Counted from the stretch's first letter, positions 1 to 5,894 are shown. The stretch is DNA of 6,656 nt from Flavobacterium psychrophilum (GCA_945861915.1 CAMAWK010000130.1:1-6656), one strand, 5' to 3'. Program-made: numbers and translations. The notes: a model not told the origin generated them from the letters alone.

Positions 1-176
1 AAAATTTTGTTGATTTTTATTAAATCACAAAATTCATATACAGCAATTAAAAGAAAAAGACCAAACAGAATAAAAAAACTCGCGAAATTATCTTTGGTAG
101 AATATTGTATAAAAAAAACTAGTATAATAACATAAATTGCACCCGATACTGATCTCTTGAGTGTTTCATTCATCAT
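1..176 (-). CDS. cdsA: Phosphatidate cytidylyltransferase (CDP-diacylglycerol synthase), N-terminal part, cut by the window edge
   Basis: CdsA is an integral membrane enzyme that joins CTP and phosphatidic acid to give CDP-diacylglycerol, the precursor of the major phospholipids. Only the first 58 codons lie in the window. Read on the minus strand they begin MMNETLKRSVSGAIYVI, then give a first hydrophobic helix (about residues 10-25), a short polar turn STKDN, and a second helix (about 32-49) ending AVYEFCDLIK. A KR-S-SG opening followed by two membrane helices with a YEF end is typical of Bacteroidota CdsA. The catalytic signature near the C terminus is outside the window, so the call rests on the N terminus and on gene order. 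The ATG at 176-174 overlaps the stop of the upstream LUD gene as TAATG, which suggests translational coupling; the next codon is also ATG (173-171) and could be the start instead. Confidence 0.8.
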   Translation of the reverse strand, partial: MMNETLKRSVSGAIYVIILVFFIQYSTKDNFASFFILFGLFLLIAVYEFCDLIKINKI

Positions 177-778
177 TAATAATCTTCTAATAGCAATAAA
201 TAAAGATTTTTTGCTATACTACCGTAATTGGTAAAGTTCTCTTCAATTGCTTTTTCAAAATACCGCATGGTTGTGATATTCGTGGGATAATCTTTCAAGT
301 ATTTCTTTTTAATAACACTCAATCCATCACTTTTTGAATCTATAATTTGACTTATTGAAGCAATAATTATAATGTTTGTAGGCAATTCGTTAGGCTTGTT
401 TTGCTTGATTTGATTAGAAGAAAACAAGATTGAACCCTCCTCTGCAATCAAATTTTCGCAACTTGCCAACAAAAAAACTGGGTTTTTAGGCTTATCGTAG
501 TTTATTTTATTTTCGTCTAATAAATTGAAAAGTTTGCTTTCATAACAAATAGCTTCATTTTCAAACCAGTCATTTTCTTCTAAAATATTTTCGAAATGGT
601 CTTTTATTTCAGCAGCGTTTTCGCAGTATAAAAATTTGCCCCCATTTTTCTTAAAATTAAAAATGAATTTTTCGTCTACCGGAGCATTTGAAGCTAGATT
701 GTGTTGACCGTATTCATTTTCTTTTTCCTCATCTGAGGCTGGATTGCTAGTGCCAAAAATTTTTCTGAAAAGACTCAT
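176..778 (-). CDS. LUD domain (LutC/YkgG-like) protein of unknown function
   Basis: A 200-residue protein with no signal peptide or membrane helix. Residues 1-35 look like a disordered, polar linker (MSLFRKIFG, then an Asp/Glu/Asn-rich stretch). Residues about 36-198 resemble a single LUD domain. The clearest match is at 107-146, with CENLIAEEGS, a Ser-Ser pair, a Lys/Asn-rich turn and ELPTNIIIIA. This corresponds to the LutC pattern of a Glu-Gly-Ser/Thr turn followed by a Pro and a hydrophobic strand. In the lactate utilisation system LutC works with the iron-sulfur proteins LutA and LutB, but neither is here, so a role in lactate oxidation should not be assumed. The neighbours are ftsH upstream and cdsA downstream, the latter overlapping by one base (TAATG). 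The start at 778-776 is the only sensible ATG. No Shine-Dalgarno sequence is visible, as is usual in this phylum. Family call fairly sure, function unknown. Confidence 0.75.
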   Translation of the reverse strand: MSLFRKIFGTSNPASDEEKENEYGQHNLASNAPVDEKFIFNFKKNGGKFLYCENAAEIKDHFENILEENDWFENEAICYESKLFNLLDENKINYDKPKNPVFLLASCENLIAEEGSILFSSNQIKQNKPNELPTNIIIIASISQIIDSKSDGLSVIKKKYLKDYPTNITTMRYFEKAIEENFTNYGSIAKNLYLLLLEDY

Positions 779-814
779 ATTCTTTTTATTCTAATTTTAT
801 TTTTTGAAATCGTT

Positions 815-822
815 CAAAGATA
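815..822 (-). promoter_or_regulatory. Candidate -7 box of a promoter for the LUD-cdsA pair
   Basis: Read on the minus strand, 822-815 is TATCTTTG, an exact match to the Bacteroidota -7 pattern TAnnTTTG. It lies about 37 nt before the LUD start and directly after the ftsH terminator hairpin. No TTG is found at the expected 19-nt spacing; the nearest TTG is only 14 nt upstream, inside the hairpin. The box also overlaps a small dyad, TTTGAA-N4-TTCAAA (803-818). In such AT-rich DNA an isolated box can be chance. Confidence 0.35.
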
Positions 823-863
823 AAAAAATCTTAATTCAAAAGTAGTTTTTGAATTAAGATTTT
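822..863 (-). terminator. Rho-independent-type terminator after ftsH (possible attenuator)
   Basis: Positions 825-841 and 847-863 are perfect 17-nt inverted arms around a 5-nt loop (842-846). On the minus strand the hairpin runs directly into seven T residues (828-822). It begins 27 nt past the ftsH stop, the right place for a terminator of rsfS-ftsH. The stem has only 2 G:C pairs in 17, so it may be leaky and act as an attenuator that lowers LUD-cdsA expression relative to ftsH. Confidence 0.7.
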
Positions 864-890
864 ATAAATATTCAGGGAGTTGCTATTGAA

Positions 891-2816
891 TTACGATAAC
901 ACTTTCTCTTCAGGATTAGTATCAAATGGTCGTTTACCAAAAATGGTTTCTAAATCATCTTTAAAAATGACTTCTTTTTCAATCAAAATATCCGCCAATT
1001 GGTTCAACTTATCTTTATTTTCCTCTAAAATCTGGATGGCTCTTTCATACTGACTTTCTATTAAAAGAGAAATCTCCTTATCGATTGTTTTAGCCGTCTC
1101 ATCTGAATAAGGTTTAGAAAAACTATATTCACTTTGTCCAGTTGAATCGTAATAAGTTACGTTTCCAATTTTATCGTTTAAACCATAAATAGTAACCATA
1201 GCTCTGGCTTGTCTAGTTACTTTTTCTAAATCACTTAATGCACCTGTAGAAATTTTGTTAAACGTAACTTTTTCAGCGGCTCTTCCACCCATAGTAGCAC
1301 ACATTTCGTCCAACATTTGGTCTGTACGCACAATTTGTCTTTCTTCGGGAAGATACCAAGCGGCTCCTAAACTTTGTCCACGTGGCACAATCGTTACTTT
1401 TATTAGTGGAGCTGCATGTTCAAGCATCCAACTTACGGTAGCGTGTCCTGCTTCGTGAATAGCTATTGCTTTTTTCTCATCAGGAGTGATAATTTTGTTT
1501 TTCTTTTCTAAACCGCCGATGATTCTGTCCACCGCATCAAGAAAATCTTGTTTATCCACAGCTGTTTTGTTATTTCTAGCAGCAATCAGGGCAGCTTCAT
1601 TACACACATTGGCAATATCCGCTCCTGAAAATCCAGGTGTTTGTTTCGCTAAAAAATCAGTATCTAAATCTTCCACCTTTTTTAAAGGTTCCAAATGCAC
1701 TTTAAAAATTCCTTCTCTCTCGCGAATGTCTGGTAAATCAACGAAAATTTGTCTGTCAAAACGACCGGCACGCATCAATGCTTTGTCTAAAACATCGGCT
1801 CGGTTGGTCGCTGCTAAAACAATTACATTAGAATTAGTTCCAAAACCATCCATTTCGGTAAGTAATTGATTTAGTGTATTTTCACGCTCATCATTTCCAC
1901 CTGACATGTTGCTTTTTCCTCTGGCACGACCCACAGCATCAATTTCATCAATAAAAATAATAGCGGGCGATTTTTCTTTGGCTTGTTTAAATAAATCACG
2001 AACTCTCGAAGCTCCAACACCCACAAACATTTCAACAAAATCAGAACCTGAAAGTGAAAAGAAAGGAACTTGAGCCTCCCCTGCCACCGCTTTTGCCAAC
2101 AAGGTTTTTCCCGTTCCTGGAGGCCCAACTAACAAAGCGCCTTTTGGAATTTTTCCACCAAGATTGGTGTATTTTTCTGGGTTTTTTAGGAACTCAACTA
2201 TTTCCTGAATTTCTTCTTTGGCACCTTCTAAACCAGCTACATCCTTGAAAGTGATTTTAATATCATTTTTTTCGTCAAATAATTTGGCTTTCGATTTTCC
2301 GATATTGAAAATTTGTCCACCTCCGCCTCCGCCTGACATTCTTCGCATGATGAACAACCAAACCCCAATCACAATGATTATGGGTAATAAGCTTATTAAA
2401 ATTTCTGTCCAATCACTACTTTCATCAAAATTATAGTCTTTTAACTTTCCTTCGGCAACTGCTTTTTCTAATTTTCTTTCAAAAATCTGAACATCACCTA
2501 GATTAAGAATATAATGCGGCCCTTTATTGGTTTGTTCCAATACATTTTTAGACACTTTTTTATTGGCAGGATCTTTTAAAGCAGCTGAAGTCAAAAATAT
2601 TTCGGCATCTTTTTTATTAAAAATCACTACTTTTTCAATTTGCCCTTTTTCTAAAAGCGTATTGAATTGCGGCTGTTGTAATTTAATTGGATCTGCGGGG
2701 ATCGTAGAACCGTTGGTTATGAAATTGATGAATAAAAAAATCAAAGCCAATGCCGCATAAATTAACCAAGGACTTATTTTGAAGTTATTTGAATTTGGAG
2801 TACTATTTTTAGCCAT
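891..2816 (-). CDS. ftsH: ATP-dependent zinc metalloprotease FtsH
   Basis: FtsH is a hexameric inner-membrane protease that pulls membrane and soluble proteins through its AAA+ ring and degrades them in the cytoplasm. The 641 residues give the full family layout. There are two membrane helices (about 15-34 and 137-157) flanking a periplasmic domain, and a glycine run (162-167) after helix 2. The AAA+ module has Walker A GPPGTGKT (231-238), pore loop FVGVG (264-268), Walker B IIFIDE (286-291), and a second region of homology ending MRAGRFDR with arginine fingers R349 and R352. The zinc site is HEAGH (454-458), with D529 in GALSDLEK as the likely third ligand. No key residue is missing and the length is normal. 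The ATG lies 15 nt after the rsfS stop, so the two are probably co-transcribed; no Shine-Dalgarno sequence is seen. A hairpin terminator follows. Very sure. Confidence 0.98.
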   Translation of the reverse strand: MAKNSTPNSNNFKISPWLIYAALALIFLFINFITNGSTIPADPIKLQQPQFNTLLEKGQIEKVVIFNKKDAEIFLTSAALKDPANKKVSKNVLEQTNKGPHYILNLGDVQIFERKLEKAVAEGKLKDYNFDESSDWTEILISLLPIIIVIGVWLFIMRRMSGGGGGGQIFNIGKSKAKLFDEKNDIKITFKDVAGLEGAKEEIQEIVEFLKNPEKYTNLGGKIPKGALLVGPPGTGKTLLAKAVAGEAQVPFFSLSGSDFVEMFVGVGASRVRDLFKQAKEKSPAIIFIDEIDAVGRARGKSNMSGGNDERENTLNQLLTEMDGFGTNSNVIVLAATNRADVLDKALMRAGRFDRQIFVDLPDIREREGIFKVHLEPLKKVEDLDTDFLAKQTPGFSGADIANVCNEAALIAARNNKTAVDKQDFLDAVDRIIGGLEKKNKIITPDEKKAIAIHEAGHATVSWMLEHAAPLIKVTIVPRGQSLGAAWYLPEERQIVRTDQMLDEMCATMGGRAAEKVTFNKISTGALSDLEKVTRQARAMVTIYGLNDKIGNVTYYDSTGQSEYSFSKPYSDETAKTIDKEISLLIESQYERAIQILEENKDKLNQLADILIEKEVIFKDDLETIFGKRPFDTNPEEKVLS

Positions 2817-2831
2817 TATAGGTAAATTTCT

Positions 2832-3203
2832 TTAGTATTTATTTTCGATTGTTGTTATTTTAGCATCGCCCCAAAGGCTTTCAATATTGTAATATTCCCT
2901 GATTTGTTTCTGAAAAACATGCACCACAATATGTACATAGTCCATCAAAACCCATTCGGCATTGTCGGTTCCTTCCACATGCCAAGGTTTGTCTTTTAAT
3001 TCTTTGGATACTGTTTTTTGGACAGAGCTAACGATAGCGTTCACTTGCGTATTTGAATTTCCGTTGCAGATGATAAAATAGTCACAAACGGCGGTGTCTA
3101 TTTCTCTTAAATCTAGAATATCAATGTCATTTCCTTTTACTTCTTCTATTCCTTTTATGATGTTTGCAAGGAGGACATCATTGTTTACGGTCTTTTTAGT
3201 CAT
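2832..3203 (-). CDS. rsfS: Ribosome silencing factor RsfS (RsfA/Iojap/DUF143 family)
   Basis: RsfS binds ribosomal protein uL14 on the large subunit and blocks joining to the 30S subunit, which lowers translation in poor nutrients and stationary phase. The 123 residues match the whole family fold: AVCDYFIICNGNSNTQV (38-54), WHVEGTDNAEWVLMDY (74-89), HIVVHVF (91-97) and REYYNIESLWGDA (102-114). These are the usual family hallmarks: an Asp-Tyr-Phe strand, Trp-x-x-Glu-Gly, a Val-Val-His-Val-Phe strand and a Leu-Trp-x-Asp-Ala end. Length is typical. It is the first gene of the minus-strand run and sits just upstream of ftsH, so ribosome hibernation and membrane proteolysis genes likely share a transcript. 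It diverges from birA across 97 bp. The start at 3203-3201 fits the family; no Shine-Dalgarno sequence is seen. Confidence 0.95.
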   Translation of the reverse strand: MTKKTVNNDVLLANIIKGIEEVKGNDIDILDLREIDTAVCDYFIICNGNSNTQVNAIVSSVQKTVSKELKDKPWHVEGTDNAEWVLMDYVHIVVHVFQKQIREYYNIESLWGDAKITTIENKY

Positions 3204-3223
3204 GAATTATTTTTAATATAAGG

Positions 3224-3237
3224 TGGTAAAGTTACCA
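3224..3237 (-). promoter_or_regulatory. Candidate -7 region of rsfS-ftsH within a small dyad
   Basis: On the minus strand 3234-3227 reads TAACTTTA, seven of eight matches to TAnnTTTG, about 23 nt before the rsfS start. No TTG is present 19-21 nt upstream; TTC at 3258-3256 is the closest. The box lies inside a dyad, TGGTAA-AG-TTACCA (3224-3237), whose two-fold symmetry would suit a dimeric regulator. The dyad is seen directly; promoter or operator use is inferred. Confidence 0.35.
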
Positions 3238-3248
3238 ATTTTTGTGAT

Positions 3249-3256
3249 TATTTTTG
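3249..3256 (+). promoter_or_regulatory. Candidate -7 box of birA
   Basis: TATTTTTG at 3249-3256 matches TAnnTTTG and lies 44 nt before the birA ATG. No TTG is found at the expected spacing upstream. The box sits where the -33 region of the divergent rsfS promoter would lie, so the two promoters would overlap. A T-rich match such as this is weak evidence alone. Confidence 0.3.
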
Positions 3257-3300
3257 AACCTTAACACAATATTAAATTCTGTTTTTACAAAATATCCTTC

Positions 3301-4029
3301 ATGCGAATAATCAAACTCGATGCCATAGATTCTACCAATGATTTCCTCAAAGAATTAGTAAACCATCAAACCGTAGAAAATTTCACTGTTGTTACCGCCG
3401 AAAGTCAAACCAAAGGCAAAGGGCAAATGGGCGCAACTTGGACATCTGAACCGTCTAAAAACCTATTAATGAGTGTTTTGATTAAAAATTTCTTACCCGA
3501 TATTCAAAGCGTTTTTAATATAAATAGTATCTTTTCGGTTTCTGTAATTCAGGTTTTAAAAACGCTAAATATTCCAGAATTAAGCATCAAATGGCCTAAC
3601 GACATTCTGTCATACAACAAAAAAATTGGGGGCGTTTTAATAGAAAATATTCTAAAAAGCGAGGGCGAAATTATTTCTATTATAGGATTTGGTTTGAATG
3701 TGAACCAAACTGATTTTAGTCTTTTGCCTCAAGCCTCCTCTTTGTCAGCAATTTCTAAAACTACTTTTGACAAAGAAGCTATTTTACAACAACTTATAAA
3801 TAGACTGGAATCAAACTGTGAAATTTGGAATCAAAACAACGATTTTTTCTTGGATGAATATAGCAATTTACTGTTTAAAAAAGGAGTTCCAATGCCTTTT
3901 TGTAATCAAAACAAAGAAAAATTTATGGGAATTATTCAAGGGGTTTCAACCATTGGCAAACTTCAAATTCTGCTAGAAGACGATAGCATTGCATCATTTG
4001 ACACAAAAGAAATTCAAATTTTGTATTGA
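3301..4029 (+). CDS. birA: Biotin--[acetyl-CoA-carboxylase] ligase, monofunctional BirA
   Basis: This enzyme makes biotinyl-5'-AMP from biotin and ATP and transfers biotin to a lysine of biotin-dependent carboxylase carrier proteins. The 242 residues cover only the catalytic and C-terminal domains. The substrate start motif DSTN (10-13), the biotinyl-AMP loop GKGQMGATW (39-47), KWPNDI (97-102) and KKIGGVLIE (107-115), where K108 is the probable catalytic lysine, are all present. GFGLNVNQ (129-136) follows, and a small C-terminal beta domain begins near residue 193. The N-terminal winged-helix DNA-binding domain of the E. coli bifunctional BirA is absent, so this protein should not act as a biotin-operon repressor. 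It stands alone on the plus strand, divergent from rsfS and convergent with the SRPBCC gene. The ATG at 3301 places the DSTN motif at the usual distance from the start. Very sure. Confidence 0.95.
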   Translation: MRIIKLDAIDSTNDFLKELVNHQTVENFTVVTAESQTKGKGQMGATWTSEPSKNLLMSVLIKNFLPDIQSVFNINSIFSVSVIQVLKTLNIPELSIKWPNDILSYNKKIGGVLIENILKSEGEIISIIGFGLNVNQTDFSLLPQASSLSAISKTTFDKEAILQQLINRLESNCEIWNQNNDFFLDEYSNLLFKKGVPMPFCNQNKEKFMGIIQGVSTIGKLQILLEDDSIASFDTKEIQILY

Positions 4030-4051
4030 AAAAATTATTGGAAGTAAACTC

Positions 4052-4131
4052 AAAAAAATTTAAACCATTAAGGTAGTAAGAAAATTAAGATTAGGTAGAC
4101 TTAATGAAACTAAATACCTTAATGGTTTAAA
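4052..4131 (-). terminator. Large inverted repeat in the convergent gap, likely terminator of pyrE-SRPBCC
   Basis: Arms at 4059-4075 and 4115-4131 are perfect 17-nt inverted copies (TTTAAACCATTAAGGTA and its complement) around a 39-nt loop. On the minus strand the hairpin is followed at once by seven T residues (4058-4052), a terminator layout for the pyrE-SRPBCC transcript. On the plus strand the hairpin would follow birA, but the downstream T tract is poor (ATATAATTTT), so two-way termination is possible but less clear. The loop is far longer than usual and holds a 6-bp inner inverted pair (4084-4089 with 4100-4105). Confidence 0.65.
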
Positions 4132-4136
4132 ATATA

Positions 4137-4152
4137 ATTTTCAATTGAAAAT
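4137..4152. repeat. 16-bp perfect palindrome
   Basis: ATTTTCAATTGAAAAT is fully self-complementary with no spacer. It lies 5 bp to the right of the large inverted repeat and 32 bp past the SRPBCC stop. It may be a cruciform or protein-binding site or part of the terminator region. By a rough estimate for DNA this AT-rich, a 16-bp palindrome is only mildly unexpected in a window of this size. Confidence 0.5.
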
Positions 4153-4184
4153 CAATCCAAAATCTTTTTAGCAAAAAACAGCTT

Positions 4185-4577
4185 CTACAATTTTGGCATA
4201 TTCATAGCCAGTGTTTCGATAAATTTTCCGATTGGGCCTTTTATCATCATAGCCATCATAGCGTTGAATTCGCCCTCAAAAAGCAGTTGCACATTCGACG
4301 AATTCTCTGAAAGGGAAATAATATCGGCAGTTAATGTAAAAGGAAGTTTGTCACTCGCTGCTCCTAAAATTATTTTGTTGGGTGCTATTTTCTCTTTCAT
4401 TTTCAATTTTATCTCGGGCATACCGCTTAATCCAAAAATAAAAGAATCCTCACCCACCACTTCAAATTTAGCCGTGTTTTCGGGCATTAATTTTTCGAAG
4501 TTTTTCACATCACACAATAAATCAAATAGTTCTTGTGCCGATTTATCAACAGCTATTCTAGGACTTTCTAAATTCAT
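4185..4577 (-). CDS. Small SRPBCC (START/Bet v 1-like) fold protein
   Basis: A 130-residue soluble protein with the pattern of the SRPBCC hydrophobic-pocket fold. It has a first strand (about 1-10), a helix pair with SAQELFDLLCDVKNFEKLMP (13-32), a run of amphipathic strands (36-104), and a C-terminal helix (about 105-125). The AQELFDLLCDVKNFEKLMP segment is the usual N-terminal family signature. The C-terminal helix is methionine-rich, with NAMMAMMIKGPIGKFIETL at 105-123. Ligand and role are unknown; relatives include lipid carriers, cyclases and coenzyme Q-binding proteins. The gene starts 33 nt after the pyrE stop on the same strand and is probably co-transcribed. No direct link to pyrimidine synthesis can be read from the sequence. 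The minus-strand terminator at 4131-4052 follows. Fold call fairly sure, function not assigned. Confidence 0.8.
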   Translation of the reverse strand: MNLESPRIAVDKSAQELFDLLCDVKNFEKLMPENTAKFEVVGEDSFIFGLSGMPEIKLKMKEKIAPNKIILGAASDKLPFTLTADIISLSENSSNVQLLFEGEFNAMMAMMIKGPIGKFIETLAMNMPKL

Positions 4578-4610
4578 AATCTATTATTTGTACCCCAATC
4601 AGGTAATTAT

Positions 4611-5258
4611 TTAAACGGCGACTCCCCAAGTCGATGGACTCGAATTCCATTCTCTAAGGGTTTGCTCTTCGGTTTCGGTAATGTATCTTTTGGCTACAGC
4701 CAAATTCAATAAATGGGTATAATTACTCAAAGTATATAAATCGACATTGGCATTTTTGAAGTTTTCTTGTGCAATATCAAAACCGTAGGTAAATATTGCT
4801 GCCATTCCTTTCACGTTGGCACCCGCAGCTCTCAAAGCTTCCAAAGCCAATAAACTACTGTTTCCTGTGCTGATTAAATCTTCAACAATTACTACGTTTT
4901 GTCCCTTTTGCAAAAAACCTTCTACTTGATTTTGTCTTCCGTGTTTTTTGGGTTCTGGCCGCACATACACAAACGGCAAACCTAGACTCTCGGCAACCAA
5001 AATTCCGATACCAATTGCTCCTGTCGCTACACCAGCAATCACATCCGGTTTGCCAAATTGTTTTTCTATATTTTTAGCAAATTCATCGCGAATATGATTT
5101 CGTATTTGTGGAAACGAAAGAATTAATCGATTATCACAATAAATTGGGGATTGCCAACCCGAAGCCCATGTAAAAGGATTTTTTGGATTCAATTTAATTG
5201 CATTTATTTGCAAAAGCAATTCGGCAATTTTTTCGGCTGTATCTTTATTAAATATCAT
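4611..5258 (-). CDS. pyrE: Orotate phosphoribosyltransferase
   Basis: PyrE joins orotate and PRPP to form orotidine 5'-monophosphate in de novo pyrimidine synthesis; the enzyme is a cytoplasmic dimer. With the start at 5258 the protein has 215 residues, normal for the family. TWASGWQSPIYCDNR (30-44) is the N-terminal substrate region, and RPEPKKHGRQNQVEG (100-114) is the mobile catalytic loop, with R100, K104 and H106. VVIVEDLISTGNS (122-134) is the PRPP-binding motif with the acidic pair E126-D127. The reading frame stays open to an ATG at 5330, but those 24 extra residues (MVSLEISF onward) are not family-like and would overlap the divergent Nudix gene. The start MIFNKDTAEKIAELL is therefore chosen. 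A TACATTTG box ends only four bases before this ATG, which suggests a leaderless mRNA. The SRPBCC gene follows in the same operon. Confidence 0.96.
   Translation of the reverse strand: MIFNKDTAEKIAELLLQINAIKLNPKNPFTWASGWQSPIYCDNRLILSFPQIRNHIRDEFAKNIEKQFGKPDVIAGVATGAIGIGILVAESLGLPFVYVRPEPKKHGRQNQVEGFLQKGQNVVIVEDLISTGNSSLLALEALRAAGANVKGMAAIFTYGFDIAQENFKNANVDLYTLSNYTHLLNLAVAKRYITETEEQTLREWNSSPSTWGVAV
5240..5247 (+). promoter_or_regulatory. Weak candidate -7 box for the Nudix gene, inside pyrE
   Basis: TATCTTTA matches seven of eight positions of TAnnTTTG and lies 18 nt before the Nudix ATG. No TTG is seen at the right distance upstream. Because only 7 nt separates the two divergent starts, any Nudix promoter must lie within the pyrE coding sequence, as this one does. 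Confidence 0.25.
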
Positions 5259-5262
5259 AGTA

Positions 5263-5292
5263 CAAATGTATAAAGTTTTTGTAAACGATAAA
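5263..5292 (-). promoter_or_regulatory. Probable pyrE promoter overlapping the Nudix start codon
   Basis: On the minus strand 5270-5263 reads TACATTTG, an exact match to TAnnTTTG, and TTT at 5292-5290 lies exactly 19 nt upstream in place of the consensus TTG. The box covers the ATG of the divergent Nudix gene. The pyrE ATG begins four bases after the box, so the transcript should start at or within a few bases of the start codon. Confidence 0.55.
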
Positions 5293-5868
5293 CCACTTTT
5301 TTTGACAAATGAAATCTCTAAAGAGACCAATTTTCAGCTATTTCTATTAGAAAGTGTTGATATAGAACAGCTTATTATCAAAATATTCCAGAACAAAGTA
5401 CAAAAGGCCTATCTCTATCATCCTGACGAGAAAGAGATTATGAAAACCCTGAAATCTAAAATTCCGGTTCAAAAAGCAGGTGGCGGATTGGTTTACAACA
5501 AAAAAGGGCAAGTTTTATTCATTTTTAGAGGCGGCAAATGGGATTTACCCAAAGGCGGCATCGAAAAAGGCGAAGCCATCGAAGCCACTGCTATGCGAGA
5601 AGTGGAAGAAGAAACGGGTGTAAACAAGCTACGAATCACCAAAAAACTCCAAAAAACCTACCATGTTTTCAAACGAAATGGCGTGTACAAACTCAAAATA
5701 ACACACTGGTTTGAAATGCGTTCCGATTTTATAGGAACACCCGTAGGACAACTCGAAGAAGGAATCGAAAAAGTACTTTGGGTCTCGCCCAATGAAATCC
5801 CCGAAATTCTAAAAAACTCCTACGAAAACATCAAATTATTGTTTGAAGAAGAAACGGTGGGGTTGTAG
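5266..5868 (+). CDS. Nudix hydrolase with an extra N-terminal region
   Basis: Nudix enzymes cleave nucleoside diphosphates linked to another group. The full Nudix box GX5EX7REUXEEXGU is present at residues 97-119 (G97, E103, R111, E112, E115, E116, G118), with the metal-binding REVEEE core intact. The preceding strand GGGLVYNKKGQVLFIFR and the segment GGKWDLPKGGIEKGE (89-103) are typical of MutT and diadenosine-polyphosphate-type members. The substrate cannot be read from the sequence. Residues 1-65 form an additional N-terminal part that I do not recognise (MYKVFVNDKPLFLTN, then helices). Length is 200 residues. The ATG at 5266 lies 7 nt from the divergent pyrE ATG and inside the likely pyrE promoter; no in-frame methionine before residue 59 offers an alternative. 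A helicase gene follows on the same strand after 60 nt but seems to have its own promoter. Confidence 0.92.
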   Translation: MYKVFVNDKPLFLTNEISKETNFQLFLLESVDIEQLIIKIFQNKVQKAYLYHPDEKEIMKTLKSKIPVQKAGGGLVYNKKGQVLFIFRGGKWDLPKGGIEKGEAIEATAMREVEEETGVNKLRITKKLQKTYHVFKRNGVYKLKITHWFEMRSDFIGTPVGQLEEGIEKVLWVSPNEIPEILKNSYENIKLLFEEETVGL

Positions 5869-5894
5869 GTGGCAGATTTCTGATTTTTTCTAAC

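Noticed and set aside
2318..2336. Short GC-rich triplet run (CCACCTCCGCCTCCGCC)
   Set aside because: It encodes the glycine run following the second membrane helix of FtsH, a usual feature of this family in Bacteroidota, not a separate repeat element.
1255..2760. Several open frames of 64-127 codons on the plus strand and one of 85 codons on the minus strand
   Set aside because: All lie inside ftsH in other frames, have unlikely composition and no domain signal, while ftsH itself is intact.
4264..4614. Plus-strand open frame of 116 codons
   Set aside because: It is antisense to the SRPBCC gene, has no recognisable domain and ends in the pyrE-SRPBCC gap; the minus-strand gene has a clear fold pattern.
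5259..5330. In-frame extension of pyrE to an ATG at 5330, giving 239 residues
   Set aside because: The extra 24 residues are not family-like, they overlap the divergent Nudix gene, and the ATG at 5258 gives the normal PyrE N terminus directly after a -7 box.
5872..5889. CAGATTTCTG followed by a T-rich stretch after the Nudix gene, considered as a terminator
   Set aside because: The arms are only 4 bp (CAGA/TCTG) with a 2-nt loop, too short for a stable hairpin.
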